Below, one piece after another: positions 5,329 to 10,623 of a stretch of 10,623 nucleotides of DNA. The notes beneath the pieces were generated by a model. It made no database searches. It had not been told where the DNA came from and was given only the letters and a program-made list of their open reading frames with translations. Every line of letters starts with the position of its first letter. Position 1 is the first letter of the stretch. The position numbers and the translations under genes were made by a program. This stretch comes from JBPCRW01 sp050996405 (lineage in GTDB: Bacteria > Acidobacteriota > Blastocatellia > Pyrinomonadales > Pyrinomonadaceae), in NCBI GenBank assembly GCA_050996405.1, contig JBPCRW010000144.1, positions 1 through 10,623 of the forward strand. The letters run 5' to 3'.

Positions 5329-5736
5329 ATGGCACAAAGAGATAGAGCAGGAATTCGACGCGCGGTTCACGGGCGTATCAGAAAAAAAGTCAGCGGAACG
5401 CAGGATCGTCCGCGTTTAGCGATTTTTCGCAGCGTGAGTCATATTTACGCGCAGGTGATTGACGACGAAAACGGGAAAACGCTGGCTTCGGCTTCGACCG
5501 TCGAAAAAAATTTGAAAAGTTCAACGGGCGGAAACATCGAAGCGGCGAAAACGGTCGGGAAGAAAATCGCCGAACGCGCTCTGGCGGCGGGAATTTCAAA
5601 CGTCGTTTATGACCGCGGCGGCTACGTTTATCACGGGCGCGTCAAAGCCCTGTTTGAAGCGACGCGCGAGGCGGGTTTGAATAAAAACGAACAGCAGGCT
5701 GAAGCAGCAAAAGAAGAAAGTAATGAAAAAGAATAA
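5329..5736 (+). CDS. rplR: 50S ribosomal protein L18
   Basis: L18 binds 5S rRNA with L5 in the central protuberance. The family is usually 117-122 residues; this one has 135. The N-terminus RIRKKVSGTQDRPRLAIFRS (16-35) and the centre HIYAQVIDDENGKTLASAST (38-57) are typical, as is the C-terminal VYDRGGYVYHGRVKALFEAARE-like block near 93-115 (here with ATREAGL). Residues 118-135 (NKNEQQAEAAKEESNEKE) are an extra Glu/Lys-rich tail whose last codons overlap the rpsE start by 14 bases in another frame. The ATG has no Shine-Dalgarno; it follows a repeat arm by about 10 bases. Confidence 0.97.
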   Translation: MAQRDRAGIRRAVHGRIRKKVSGTQDRPRLAIFRSVSHIYAQVIDDENGKTLASASTVEKNLKSSTGGNIEAAKTVGKKIAERALAAGISNVVYDRGGYVYHGRVKALFEATREAGLNKNEQQAEAAKEESNEKE

Positions 5737-6229
5737 TAGTATTTCCGCACAGAGTTTGAATCTGAAAGACCAGTTAATTTCGATTAACCGCGTGACGAAA
5801 GTGGTCAAAGGCGGTAAAAATATGTCGTTTGCCGCGCTGGTCGTCGTCGGCGACGAAAACGGTCACGTCGGTTTCGGCACGGGCAAAGCGCGCGAAGTTC
5901 CGACGGCTATAAAAAAAGCCATCGAAGCGGCGAAGAAAAATTTGATTCGCGTGCCGCTGATTGAAGGCACGCTGCCGCATCCGATGATTGGCGAATACGG
6001 CGCGGGGCGCGTGCTTTTAAAACCGGCGGCGGAAGGAACGGGAGTTATCGCAGGGGGCGCGGTGCGCGCGATTCTGCAATCGCTCGGCGTTCACAATGTG
6101 AGAACGAAAGTTCTCGGTTCAAACAATCCGCACAACGTTATTCGCGCGACTTTTAACGGTTTGACCAGAATGAAAGACCCAATGGAAGTAGCGCGTCTGC
6201 GCGGAAAACAAGTAGAAGAAATTTCGTAG
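5723..6229 (+). CDS. rpsE: 30S ribosomal protein S5
   Basis: S5 sits at the back of the 30S body near the decoding site and mRNA entry; family mutations affect fidelity and spectinomycin response. The product is 168 residues, the normal length. The N-terminal double-stranded RNA-binding-like domain includes LKDQLISINRVTKVVKGGKNMSF (14-36, the beta-hairpin with VKGG), then GDENGHVGFGTGKAREVPTAI. The C-terminal domain has PAAEGTGVIAGGAVRAIL (101-118) and GVHNVRTKVLGSNNPHNV. It starts inside the rplR tail with a 14-base overlap, implying translational coupling; the upstream AGAAAG is only a weak Shine-Dalgarno. Confidence 0.98.
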   Translation: MKKNNSISAQSLNLKDQLISINRVTKVVKGGKNMSFAALVVVGDENGHVGFGTGKAREVPTAIKKAIEAAKKNLIRVPLIEGTLPHPMIGEYGAGRVLLKPAAEGTGVIAGGAVRAILQSLGVHNVRTKVLGSNNPHNVIRATFNGLTRMKDPMEVARLRGKQVEEIS

Positions 6230-6230
6230 T

Positions 6231-6277
6231 CATTTATCAAAAGATTTTGTTCGGTGATAAATGATAAATGGTAAATG
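6231..6277 (+). repeat. Inverted heptamer element, ATAAATG type, rpsE-rpmD gap
   Basis: A short left arm CATTTATC (6231-6238), 1 base after the rpsE stop, faces a right arm of three heptamers, ATAAATG, ATAAATG, GTAAATG (6257-6277). Each unit contains ATG, so the repeat creates spurious start codons just before rpmD. In this copy the orientation is opposite to most: the G-poor arm is on the left. Confidence 0.75.
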
Positions 6278-6279
6278 TT

Positions 6280-6480
6280 ATGGCAGAGAGAAAAGAAACA
6301 AACGGCGGAAAGATAAAAATTCAGTATTACCGGAGTTCAATCGGTTACTCGACAAAGCAAAAGACGATTGTTAAAAGTTTGGGAATTACAAAACTCAATC
6401 AAACCGTTGAGTGTCCCGACAATCCGGCAATGCGCGGCGTGGTCGCCAAAGTTCCGCATCTTTTGAGAATTGTGGAATAA
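6280..6480 (+). CDS. rpmD: 50S ribosomal protein L30
   Basis: L30 is a small 23S rRNA-binding protein of the large subunit. From the ATG at 6280 it has 66 residues; the family is usually 58-62. The fold is recognisable: KIKIQYYRSSIGYSTKQKTIVKSLG covers the first strand and helix (in parts 12-36), with the conserved SxIG and KQKxxVKxLG pattern, then LNQTVECPDNPAMRGVVAKVPHLLRIVE. Earlier in-frame starts, including ATG at 6268, fall within the repeat and would add MVNV; I chose 6280 because MAERKE reads as an ordinary N-terminus and starts elsewhere in the window follow the repeat. No Shine-Dalgarno helps decide. Presence of L30 argues against Cyanobacteria. Confidence 0.94.
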   Translation: MAERKETNGGKIKIQYYRSSIGYSTKQKTIVKSLGITKLNQTVECPDNPAMRGVVAKVPHLLRIVE

Positions 6481-6483
6481 AAT

Positions 6484-6551
6484 GGTGAATGGTGAGCGGT
6501 AAATGGTAAATGTGTGATTATCAATTCACCATTTACCATTTAGCATTTACA
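6484..6551 (+). repeat. Inverted heptamer element, GGTRAAT type, rpmD-rplO gap
   Basis: The left arm is GGTGAAT, GGTGAGC, GGTAAAT, GGTAAAT (6484-6511), 3 bases after the rpmD stop. The right arm is ATTCACC, ATTTACC, ATTTAGC, ATTTACA (6524-6551), with a loop of 12 bases. The two inner unit pairs match almost perfectly; the outer two have several mismatches. The rplO Shine-Dalgarno GAGGA (6562-6566) follows 10 bases later. Confidence 0.9.
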
Positions 6552-6574
6552 ATTGATTTACGAGGAAATTAGAA

Positions 6575-7054
6575 ATGGCTATCGGATTAAATAATTTGCA
6601 TCCCACGCCGGGAAGCACGCATAAAAAGAAAAGAGTCGGGCGCGGTCCCGGTTCGGGTTTGGGCAAAACCGCCGGACGCGGAAACAAAGGACAGAAATCG
6701 CGTTCGGGTTATTCGAGCAAATCGGGTTTTGAAGGCGGGCAGATGCCGTTGCAGCGCCGTTTGCCGAAACGCGGATTTACCAACATTTTCAGGAAACAAT
6801 GGCTGGAAATCAGCCTGGCGAAACTCGAAGAAAGTTTTAACGCGGGCGACGAAATCACGCCGGAAATTCTGCACCAGCGCGGTTTAATTAAAAAAGCTAA
6901 ACACGATTTAGTGATTTTAGGCAACGGCGACGTGACCAAAGCTCTGAAAATTTCCGCGCATCGTTTTACCAAAAACGCGAAAGACAAAATCGAAAAAGCG
7001 GGCGGAAACGCCACCGAAATAGTCAAAAATCCAAAGCCCGATGTTCAAGGTTAG
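6575..7054 (+). CDS. rplO: 50S ribosomal protein L15
   Basis: L15 is a late-assembly 23S rRNA-binding protein with a long Gly/Arg/Lys-rich extension reaching into the subunit. The product has 159 residues against 144 in E. coli. The extension is clear: KKKRVGRGPGSGLGKTAGRG (17-36), GNKGQKSRSG (36-45), GFEGGQMPLQRRLPKRGF (51-68). The C-terminal globular domain holds ITPEILHQRGLIKK and VILGNGDVTKALKISAHRFTK. About 12 residues of added tail (KNPKPDVQG at the end) are not seen in E. coli. GAGGA at 6562-6566 lies 8 bases before the ATG. secY follows after 58 bases. Confidence 0.97.
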   Translation: MAIGLNNLHPTPGSTHKKKRVGRGPGSGLGKTAGRGNKGQKSRSGYSSKSGFEGGQMPLQRRLPKRGFTNIFRKQWLEISLAKLEESFNAGDEITPEILHQRGLIKKAKHDLVILGNGDVTKALKISAHRFTKNAKDKIEKAGGNATEIVKNPKPDVQG

Positions 7055-7065
7055 TAATCGGAGTT

Positions 7066-7100
7066 GACTTTGGACTCCAGACTTTAAGACTATGGACTTT
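7066..7100 (+). repeat. Heptamer tract GACTTTG type, rplO-secY gap
   Basis: Units GACTTTG, GACTCCA, GACTTTA, AGACTAT, GGACTTT run in 7-bp steps (one step slightly shifted) from 7066 to 7100. No long facing arm exists, but GGAGT at 7060-7064 can pair with ACTCC at 7074-7078. The secY Shine-Dalgarno follows closely at 7103-7109. Confidence 0.7.
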
Positions 7101-7112
7101 TAGAGAGGATTT

Positions 7113-8531
7113 ATGGAAAAGTTTTTTGCCGCCATCCAGAATATGTTCAAGATTGCCGAGTTGCGGAAACGCATCCTTTTCACGCTCGGAATGCTGGTCA
7201 TTTACCGACTCGGCGCGCACATCTCGTCTCCCGGAGTCGATAAAGTCAAACTTGATGCCGTCTGGGGACAGGTCAGCGGAACGCTTTTGGGAGTTTTGGA
7301 CCTTTTCTCCGGCGGAAACTTTCGCACGATTTCGGTCTTCGCGCTCGGTGTCACACCGTATATTACTGCCTCGATTATCATTCAATTGCTGACGGTTTTA
7401 TATCTGCCGCTGAAAAAAGTTCAAGAGGAAGGCGAAGTCGGGCGGCAAAAAATCACACAGTGGACGCGCTATCTGACAGTCGCGCTGTGCGCGGTGCAAA
7501 CGTTTTTTGTGGCGACGTGGCTGAAAAATAACGGAGTTATCGGGGCTGGCTGGTGGGCGACTTTAATGATTGTCGTCACCTTAACGTCGGGAACAATTTT
7601 CGTGATGTGGCTCGGCGAGCAAATCACCGAGCGCGGCATCGGAAACGGTATTTCGCTGTTGATTTTTGCGGGTATCGTTATCGGTTTGCCGCGCGGCATT
7701 ATGCAAATTTCCGAACGAATCAGCGCGGGCGACCCGACGCAGACGCTCGGCGTTTTATTTCTGGGCGCGGCGTTGATTGCGCTGACCGCTTTAATTGTGT
7801 ATGTCGAATCGGCACTCAGGCATGTTCCAATCAGCTACGCCAGCCGTCGCGTCGGTAATCAGGTTTATCGGGGGCAGGAAACCAGCCTGCCGCTGAAAAT
7901 AAATATGGGCGGCGTGATTCCGGTAATTTTCGCGTCGTCCGTTCTGGCGATGCCGCAGACGCTTTTTTCCGCGCTGCCGGCTAATCCTGCAACTCCCGAC
8001 GCGACCTGGAACAAAGTTTATGCGTTTTTCCAGCAGTTTCACGGCGGCGACCCGTATTACGAACTGGTTTTTCTCGGATTGATTGTGCTGTTCACGTTTT
8101 TCTATATCACAATTCAGTTCAACACGGACGACGTGGCGGATAATTTGCGAAAATCCGGCGGCTTTATTCCGGGCATTCGACCGGGCGCGCAGACGGCGGA
8201 TTATTTAAATTATATTCTGACTCGCCTGACGGCGGTCGGCGCGCTTTATCTGGCATTTGTCGCTTTCGTTCCGCAGCTTTTGCTGAACGGGCTGCACGTC
8301 GGAAGATTACCGTTTATCGGTCCGCAGCTTGATAATTTCCTTACTTCGACATCGGGTTTAAGCTGGATTCCGACCGGCTTGGGCTATCAATTTTATTTCG
8401 GCTGCACGTCGCTGCTGATTCGCGTCGGCGTGGCGATGGACACCGTCGCCCAAATCGAAGCGCAGCGTGTGATGCGGAATTACGAAGGATTTTTGGGCGC
8501 GGGTTCGCGCCTTCGCGGGCGGCGAACGTAA
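7113..8531 (+). CDS. secY: Preprotein translocase subunit SecY
   Basis: SecY forms the protein-conducting channel of the inner membrane with SecE and SecG and works with SecA or ribosomes. It has 472 residues (E. coli 443) and about ten hydrophobic segments. Family landmarks: ELRKRILFTLGMLVIYRLGA opening TM1 (16-35), a plug region with GVLDLFSGGNF (60-70), GVTPYITASIIIQLL in TM2 (79-93), GNGISLLIFAGIV in TM4 (177-189), the cytosolic loop YASRRVGNQVYRGQ (242-255), INMGGVIPVIFASS in TM7 (263-276), and the loop FNTDDVADNLRKSGGFIPGIRPG (336-358). The segment FGCTSLLIRVGVAMDTVAQIEAQ at 429-451 is TM10; Arg437 and Cys431 replace residues that are usually small or hydrophobic there. GAGAGGA at 7103-7109 is the Shine-Dalgarno. 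Position after rplO and before adk is classical. Confidence 0.98.
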   Translation: MEKFFAAIQNMFKIAELRKRILFTLGMLVIYRLGAHISSPGVDKVKLDAVWGQVSGTLLGVLDLFSGGNFRTISVFALGVTPYITASIIIQLLTVLYLPLKKVQEEGEVGRQKITQWTRYLTVALCAVQTFFVATWLKNNGVIGAGWWATLMIVVTLTSGTIFVMWLGEQITERGIGNGISLLIFAGIVIGLPRGIMQISERISAGDPTQTLGVLFLGAALIALTALIVYVESALRHVPISYASRRVGNQVYRGQETSLPLKINMGGVIPVIFASSVLAMPQTLFSALPANPATPDATWNKVYAFFQQFHGGDPYYELVFLGLIVLFTFFYITIQFNTDDVADNLRKSGGFIPGIRPGAQTADYLNYILTRLTAVGALYLAFVAFVPQLLLNGLHVGRLPFIGPQLDNFLTSTSGLSWIPTGLGYQFYFGCTSLLIRVGVAMDTVAQIEAQRVMRNYEGFLGAGSRLRGRRT

Positions 8532-8646
8532 AAGAAAATAGGACGCGGACAAACACGGATTTCAAGAGATTTTCACGGATAAAAAATTGTTTAAGAAATC
8601 CGTGCCAATCCGCCGAGGTCAGCGAAAATCCGCGTCCCATTTTCTT
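8532..8646 (+). repeat. Long imperfect inverted repeat, secY-adk gap
   Basis: Two 49-base arms, 8532-8580 and 8598-8646, face each other. The outer 18 positions match with one mismatch (AAGAAAAT then GGACGCGGA on the left arm) and the inner 7 (ACGGAT with one extra T or A) also match; the middle is poorly paired. CACGGAT occurs twice in the left arm at about 20-base spacing, at 8554-8560 and 8574-8580. This is a different family from the 7-bp elements: GC-richer and without tandem heptamers. It could be a transcript-processing or attenuating hairpin, but there is no clean GC stem plus U-run, so I do not call a terminator. Confidence 0.85.
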
Positions 8647-8653
8647 TAAAATA

Positions 8654-9292
8654 ATGAGCAAAATTATCGTTTTAATCGGCGCGCCCGGCGCGGGAAAGGG
8701 AACGCAGGCAAGACTTTTGGAAGAACGGCGCGGCATTCCGCAAATCTCGACCGGCGATATGTTCCGCGAAATGAAAAATGCCGACACGCCGCTGGCAAAA
8801 GAAGTTCAGGCGATTATGGCTTCGGGAAAACTGATTTCCGACGAACTAACTTTTCAGATTGTTAAAGACCGCACCGCGCGCGAAACCGGAACGTATATTT
8901 TGGATGGTTTTCCGCGCACGATTCTGCAAGCCGAAATGCTCGAAATGCTGGCGCGGGAACAGGGCAGGGAAATTCAAACGATTCTGGTTGATATTCCGCT
9001 CGAATTTTTGGAGAAACGAATGACCGGACGGCGCAGTTGTCCGGTCTGCGGCGAGATTTACAATATCTATTTCAAACCGCCGAAAGTCGAAGGCTTTTGC
9101 GATTTTCATCCCGACGTGCCGCTCGCGCATCGCGCCGACGACACGGAAGAAAAAGTTAAGGTGCGGCTTTCGACTTATGACGAGCAGACAAAACCACTGC
9201 TTGATTATTACGAAAAATCTGGACGTTTGCGGAAAGTGAACGGCGACCGCGAAACGGAAGAAGTTTATACGGATTTGGAAAGACTGATTTAG
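8654..9292 (+). CDS. adk: Adenylate kinase
   Basis: Adenylate kinase interconverts ATP + AMP and 2 ADP in the cytoplasm. The product has 212 residues, a long-lid form of usual length (about 210-217). The P-loop GAPGAGKGT is at 9-17; the AMP-binding site shows STGDMFRE (32-39), and DGFPRT at 84-89 is the other signature. The lid (about 122-160) begins GRRSCPVCG and has Cys129, Cys132, Cys149 and His152 spaced C-x2-C-x16-C-x2-H, fitting a zinc site; many zinc lids use four Cys or three Cys plus Asp. ADDTEEKVKVRL (161-172) provides the catalytic arginine region. ATG at 8654 follows the long inverted repeat by a few bases, without Shine-Dalgarno. map follows after a heptamer element. Confidence 0.98.
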   Translation: MSKIIVLIGAPGAGKGTQARLLEERRGIPQISTGDMFREMKNADTPLAKEVQAIMASGKLISDELTFQIVKDRTARETGTYILDGFPRTILQAEMLEMLAREQGREIQTILVDIPLEFLEKRMTGRRSCPVCGEIYNIYFKPPKVEGFCDFHPDVPLAHRADDTEEKVKVRLSTYDEQTKPLLDYYEKSGRLRKVNGDRETEEVYTDLERLI

Positions 9293-9349
9293 TAATTAGT
9301 AATTGGTCTTAAGAAAAGTCGAAGCTACTAATTACTTATTACCAATTAC
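9292..9349 (+). repeat. Inverted heptamer element, GTAATTR type, adk-map gap
   Basis: The left arm is GTAATTA, GTAATTG (9292-9305), its first G being the last base of the adk TAG stop. The right arm is TAATTAC, TTATTAC, CAATTAC (9329-9349). The loop is longer (about 23 bases) than in other copies and the left arm has only two units. The right arm ends 5 bases before the first ATG of the map frame at 9354. Confidence 0.87.
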
Positions 9350-9413
9350 TAAAATGGATTCGAGAGTTGCCGAAGTTTTCAGCACACTGAGCCAGGTTTT
9401 ATTTGGAAAGCGA

Positions 9414-10211
9414 ATGATTATCGCCAAATCGAAAAAAGATTTAGACAAGATGCGTGAAGCGGGCGAGTTGATTGCGGAAGTCCGCGAAACGCTGCGCGGA
9501 ATGATTGAAGTCGGCGTTACTTCGCTCGAATTAAACCAAGCCGCCGAGAAAATGATTCGGGAACGCGGGGGAATTCCTTCATTTATCGGCTATCATGGTT
9601 TCCCGTTTGCGATTTGCGCGTCATTAAATGAACAGGTTGTTCACGGTTTTTCAAACAACGCGCCTTTGAAAGAAGGCGATATTATTTCGATTGATGTCGC
9701 GGCAAGTTATAACGGTTTTGTCGGCGATACGGCTTTTACCGCGCCGGTCGGAAAAGTCAGCGATGCGGCGGCGCAGCTTTTGCGCGTTACGGAAGAATGT
9801 TTGTATTTCGCCATCGAGCAGTGCCGCCCGAATAAACGAATCGGCGATATAGGTTTCGCCATTCAATCGCACGCCGAAAAATTCGGTTACGGCATTGTGC
9901 GCGATTATGTCGGACACGGCATCGGACGCAGTATGCACGAATCACCGCAGATTCCCAATTACGGGCGAGCGGGAACAAAGGAAAAAATTCGCGCCGGTTA
10001 CTGTTTTGCGATTGAGCCGATGGTCAATATGGGAACACACGAAACAAAAGTTTTAGCCGATAAATGGACGGTAATTACAAAAGACGGAAAACCGAGCGCG
10101 CATTTTGAACACACGGTTGCCGTTTTGGAAACGGGACCCGAAATTTTGACGCTGACGAAAGAGCAGAAAGCTGCGTCAAATAGAGGCAAAAGCGAAAACA
10201 TCGCGGCTTAA
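9414..10211 (+). CDS. map: Methionine aminopeptidase, type I
   Basis: This enzyme removes initiator Met from nascent proteins at the ribosome. Using the ATG at 9414 it has 265 residues, the usual length, and begins MIIAKSKKDLDKMREAG, the expected family start. The five metal ligands are visible: Asp94, Asp105, His168 (GHGIG), Glu201 (AIEPM) and Glu232 (FEHTVAV), with the substrate-facing His78 in VVHGF and His175. GGAAAG at about 9405-9410 gives a plausible Shine-Dalgarno. An earlier ATG at 9354 would add 20 residues (MDSRVAEVFSTLSQVLFGKR) and a TTG at 9303 lies inside the repeat. Several genes here start without Shine-Dalgarno, so 9354 remains possible. The last 15-20 residues are an extra tail of no recognised function. 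Confidence 0.93.
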   Translation: MIIAKSKKDLDKMREAGELIAEVRETLRGMIEVGVTSLELNQAAEKMIRERGGIPSFIGYHGFPFAICASLNEQVVHGFSNNAPLKEGDIISIDVAASYNGFVGDTAFTAPVGKVSDAAAQLLRVTEECLYFAIEQCRPNKRIGDIGFAIQSHAEKFGYGIVRDYVGHGIGRSMHESPQIPNYGRAGTKEKIRAGYCFAIEPMVNMGTHETKVLADKWTVITKDGKPSAHFEHTVAVLETGPEILTLTKEQKAASNRGKSENIAA

Positions 10212-10252
10212 CTTGAATAAAGCGAAAAAAAAGGCTAACATTTAAGGTTTGT

Positions 10253-10272
10253 CCAACCAGAAATTTAGTTGG
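10253..10272 (+). promoter_or_regulatory. Small hairpin and possible promoter elements before infA
   Basis: CCAAC at 10253-10257 pairs with GTTGG at 10268-10272 across a 10-base loop, and TAGAAT at 10275-10280 resembles a -10 hexamer with a loose TTGTCC at 10249-10254 (spacing 20, too long). The 81-base gap has none of the heptamers seen in the earlier gaps. Promoter status is a guess. Confidence 0.25.
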
Positions 10273-10292
10273 CTTAGAATGCTTTATATTTT

Positions 10293-10514
10293 ATGTCGAA
10301 AGAAGAAGCGATAGAGGTTATTGCAACCGTGCTGGAAACTTTGCCCAACGCGATGTTTAAAGTCGAACTCGAAGGCAACAAACATCAAGTTCTGGCGCAT
10401 ATTTCCGGCAAAATGCGAAAAAATTTTATTCGGATTCTGCCGGGCGACCGCGTTCAGGTTGAGCTTTCGCCCTACGATTTAGCTCGCGGGCGAATCACCT
10501 ATCGCTACAAATAA
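10293..10514 (+). CDS. infA: Translation initiation factor IF-1
   Basis: IF-1 is a single OB-fold protein that occupies the A site of the 30S subunit during initiation, with IF-2 and IF-3. The product is 73 residues, normal for the family (71-73). The body is highly recognisable: VLETLPNAMFKVELEG (13-28), AHISGKMRKNFIRILPGDRV (35-54) and LSPYDLARGRITYRYK at the end. The ATG follows an A/T-rich stretch without Shine-Dalgarno. Location between map and rpmJ is the common arrangement of this cluster. Confidence 0.98.
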   Translation: MSKEEAIEVIATVLETLPNAMFKVELEGNKHQVLAHISGKMRKNFIRILPGDRVQVELSPYDLARGRITYRYK

Positions 10515-10589
10515 CTATTTTATCGGCGGAATAAATTCGCTGTTAAAGATAAAAGCCGCGTTTGAAGACGGGCAGGGAAGGGTTAAAAA

Positions 10590-10623
10590 ATGAAAGTTCG
10601 TCCTTCAGTAAAGAAGATGTGCG
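10590..10623 (+). CDS. rpmJ: 50S ribosomal protein L36, 5' part only
   Basis: Eleven codons plus one base are visible before the window ends, reading MKVRPSVKKMC. This is the start of L36; the Cys at position 11 is where the zinc-binding form places its first ligand. AAGGG at 10578-10582 lies 7 bases before the ATG. It follows infA after 75 bases, a gap in which I see no repeat or gene. The rest of the protein is outside the window. Confidence 0.93.
   Translation, partial: MKVRPSVKKMC

Noticed and set aside
10271..10282. Sigma-54 promoter before infA (TGGC ... GC)
   Set aside because: The GG to GC distance is 8, not 10, and the conserved TTGC is missing.
58..10623. Cyanobacterial origin, suggested by heptamer STRR-like repeats
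   Set aside because: rpsN and rpmD are within the cluster and map lies between adk and infA, which does not fit the cyanobacterial arrangement as I know it.

Overview
The window is a near-complete piece of a bacterial S10/spc-type ribosomal protein cluster, all on the + strand. The order is rpsC, rplP, rpmC, rpsQ, rplN, rplX, rplE, rpsN, rpsH, rplF, rplR, rpsE, rpmD, rplO, secY, adk, map, infA, and the first 11 codons of rpmJ at the right edge. Every gene is intact except rpmJ. The three opening nucleotide groups may be the tail of the preceding rplV, but this cannot be shown.

Organism: roughly mid-GC. S14 is the long, zinc-free type, and both rpsN and rpmD (L30) sit in the cluster, which argues against Cyanobacteria. 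The secY-adk-map-infA-rpmJ tail is common to many phyla. The style of the proteins and the repeats suggests to me an Acidobacteriota relative, perhaps Blastocatellia. That is an impression, not a proof.

Layout: 1-57 holds heptamer repeats before rpsC. 58-2129 is rpsC-rplP-rpmC-rpsQ, where rpsQ encodes an S17 with an unusual N-terminal extension of about 104 residues. 2218-7054 carries rplN to rplO. 7113-10211 carries secY (translocon), adk (nucleotide balance) and map (removal of initiator Met). 10293-10623 carries infA and the start of rpmJ. Together the genes build both ribosomal subunits, start translation, mature nascent chains and export them.

The feature that stands out is between the genes. 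Almost every gap longer than about 45 bp up to adk/map holds tandem 7-bp units, usually as two facing arms that can form a hairpin, starting at or a few bases after the stop codon and ending near the next start or Shine-Dalgarno. The heptamer differs from gap to gap (GTAATTR, GATTTTG, GTTTCTG, GGTGAAT, ATAAATG, GACTTTG, GTAAAAA types), while the architecture stays the same. One such tract is read as the C-terminus of L29. This looks like a family of short tandemly repeated, inverted heptamer elements generated in place, and it is the best candidate here for something poorly described. Several ribosomal proteins also carry extra low-complexity tails or insertions (S3, L29, S17, L24, L18, L15).
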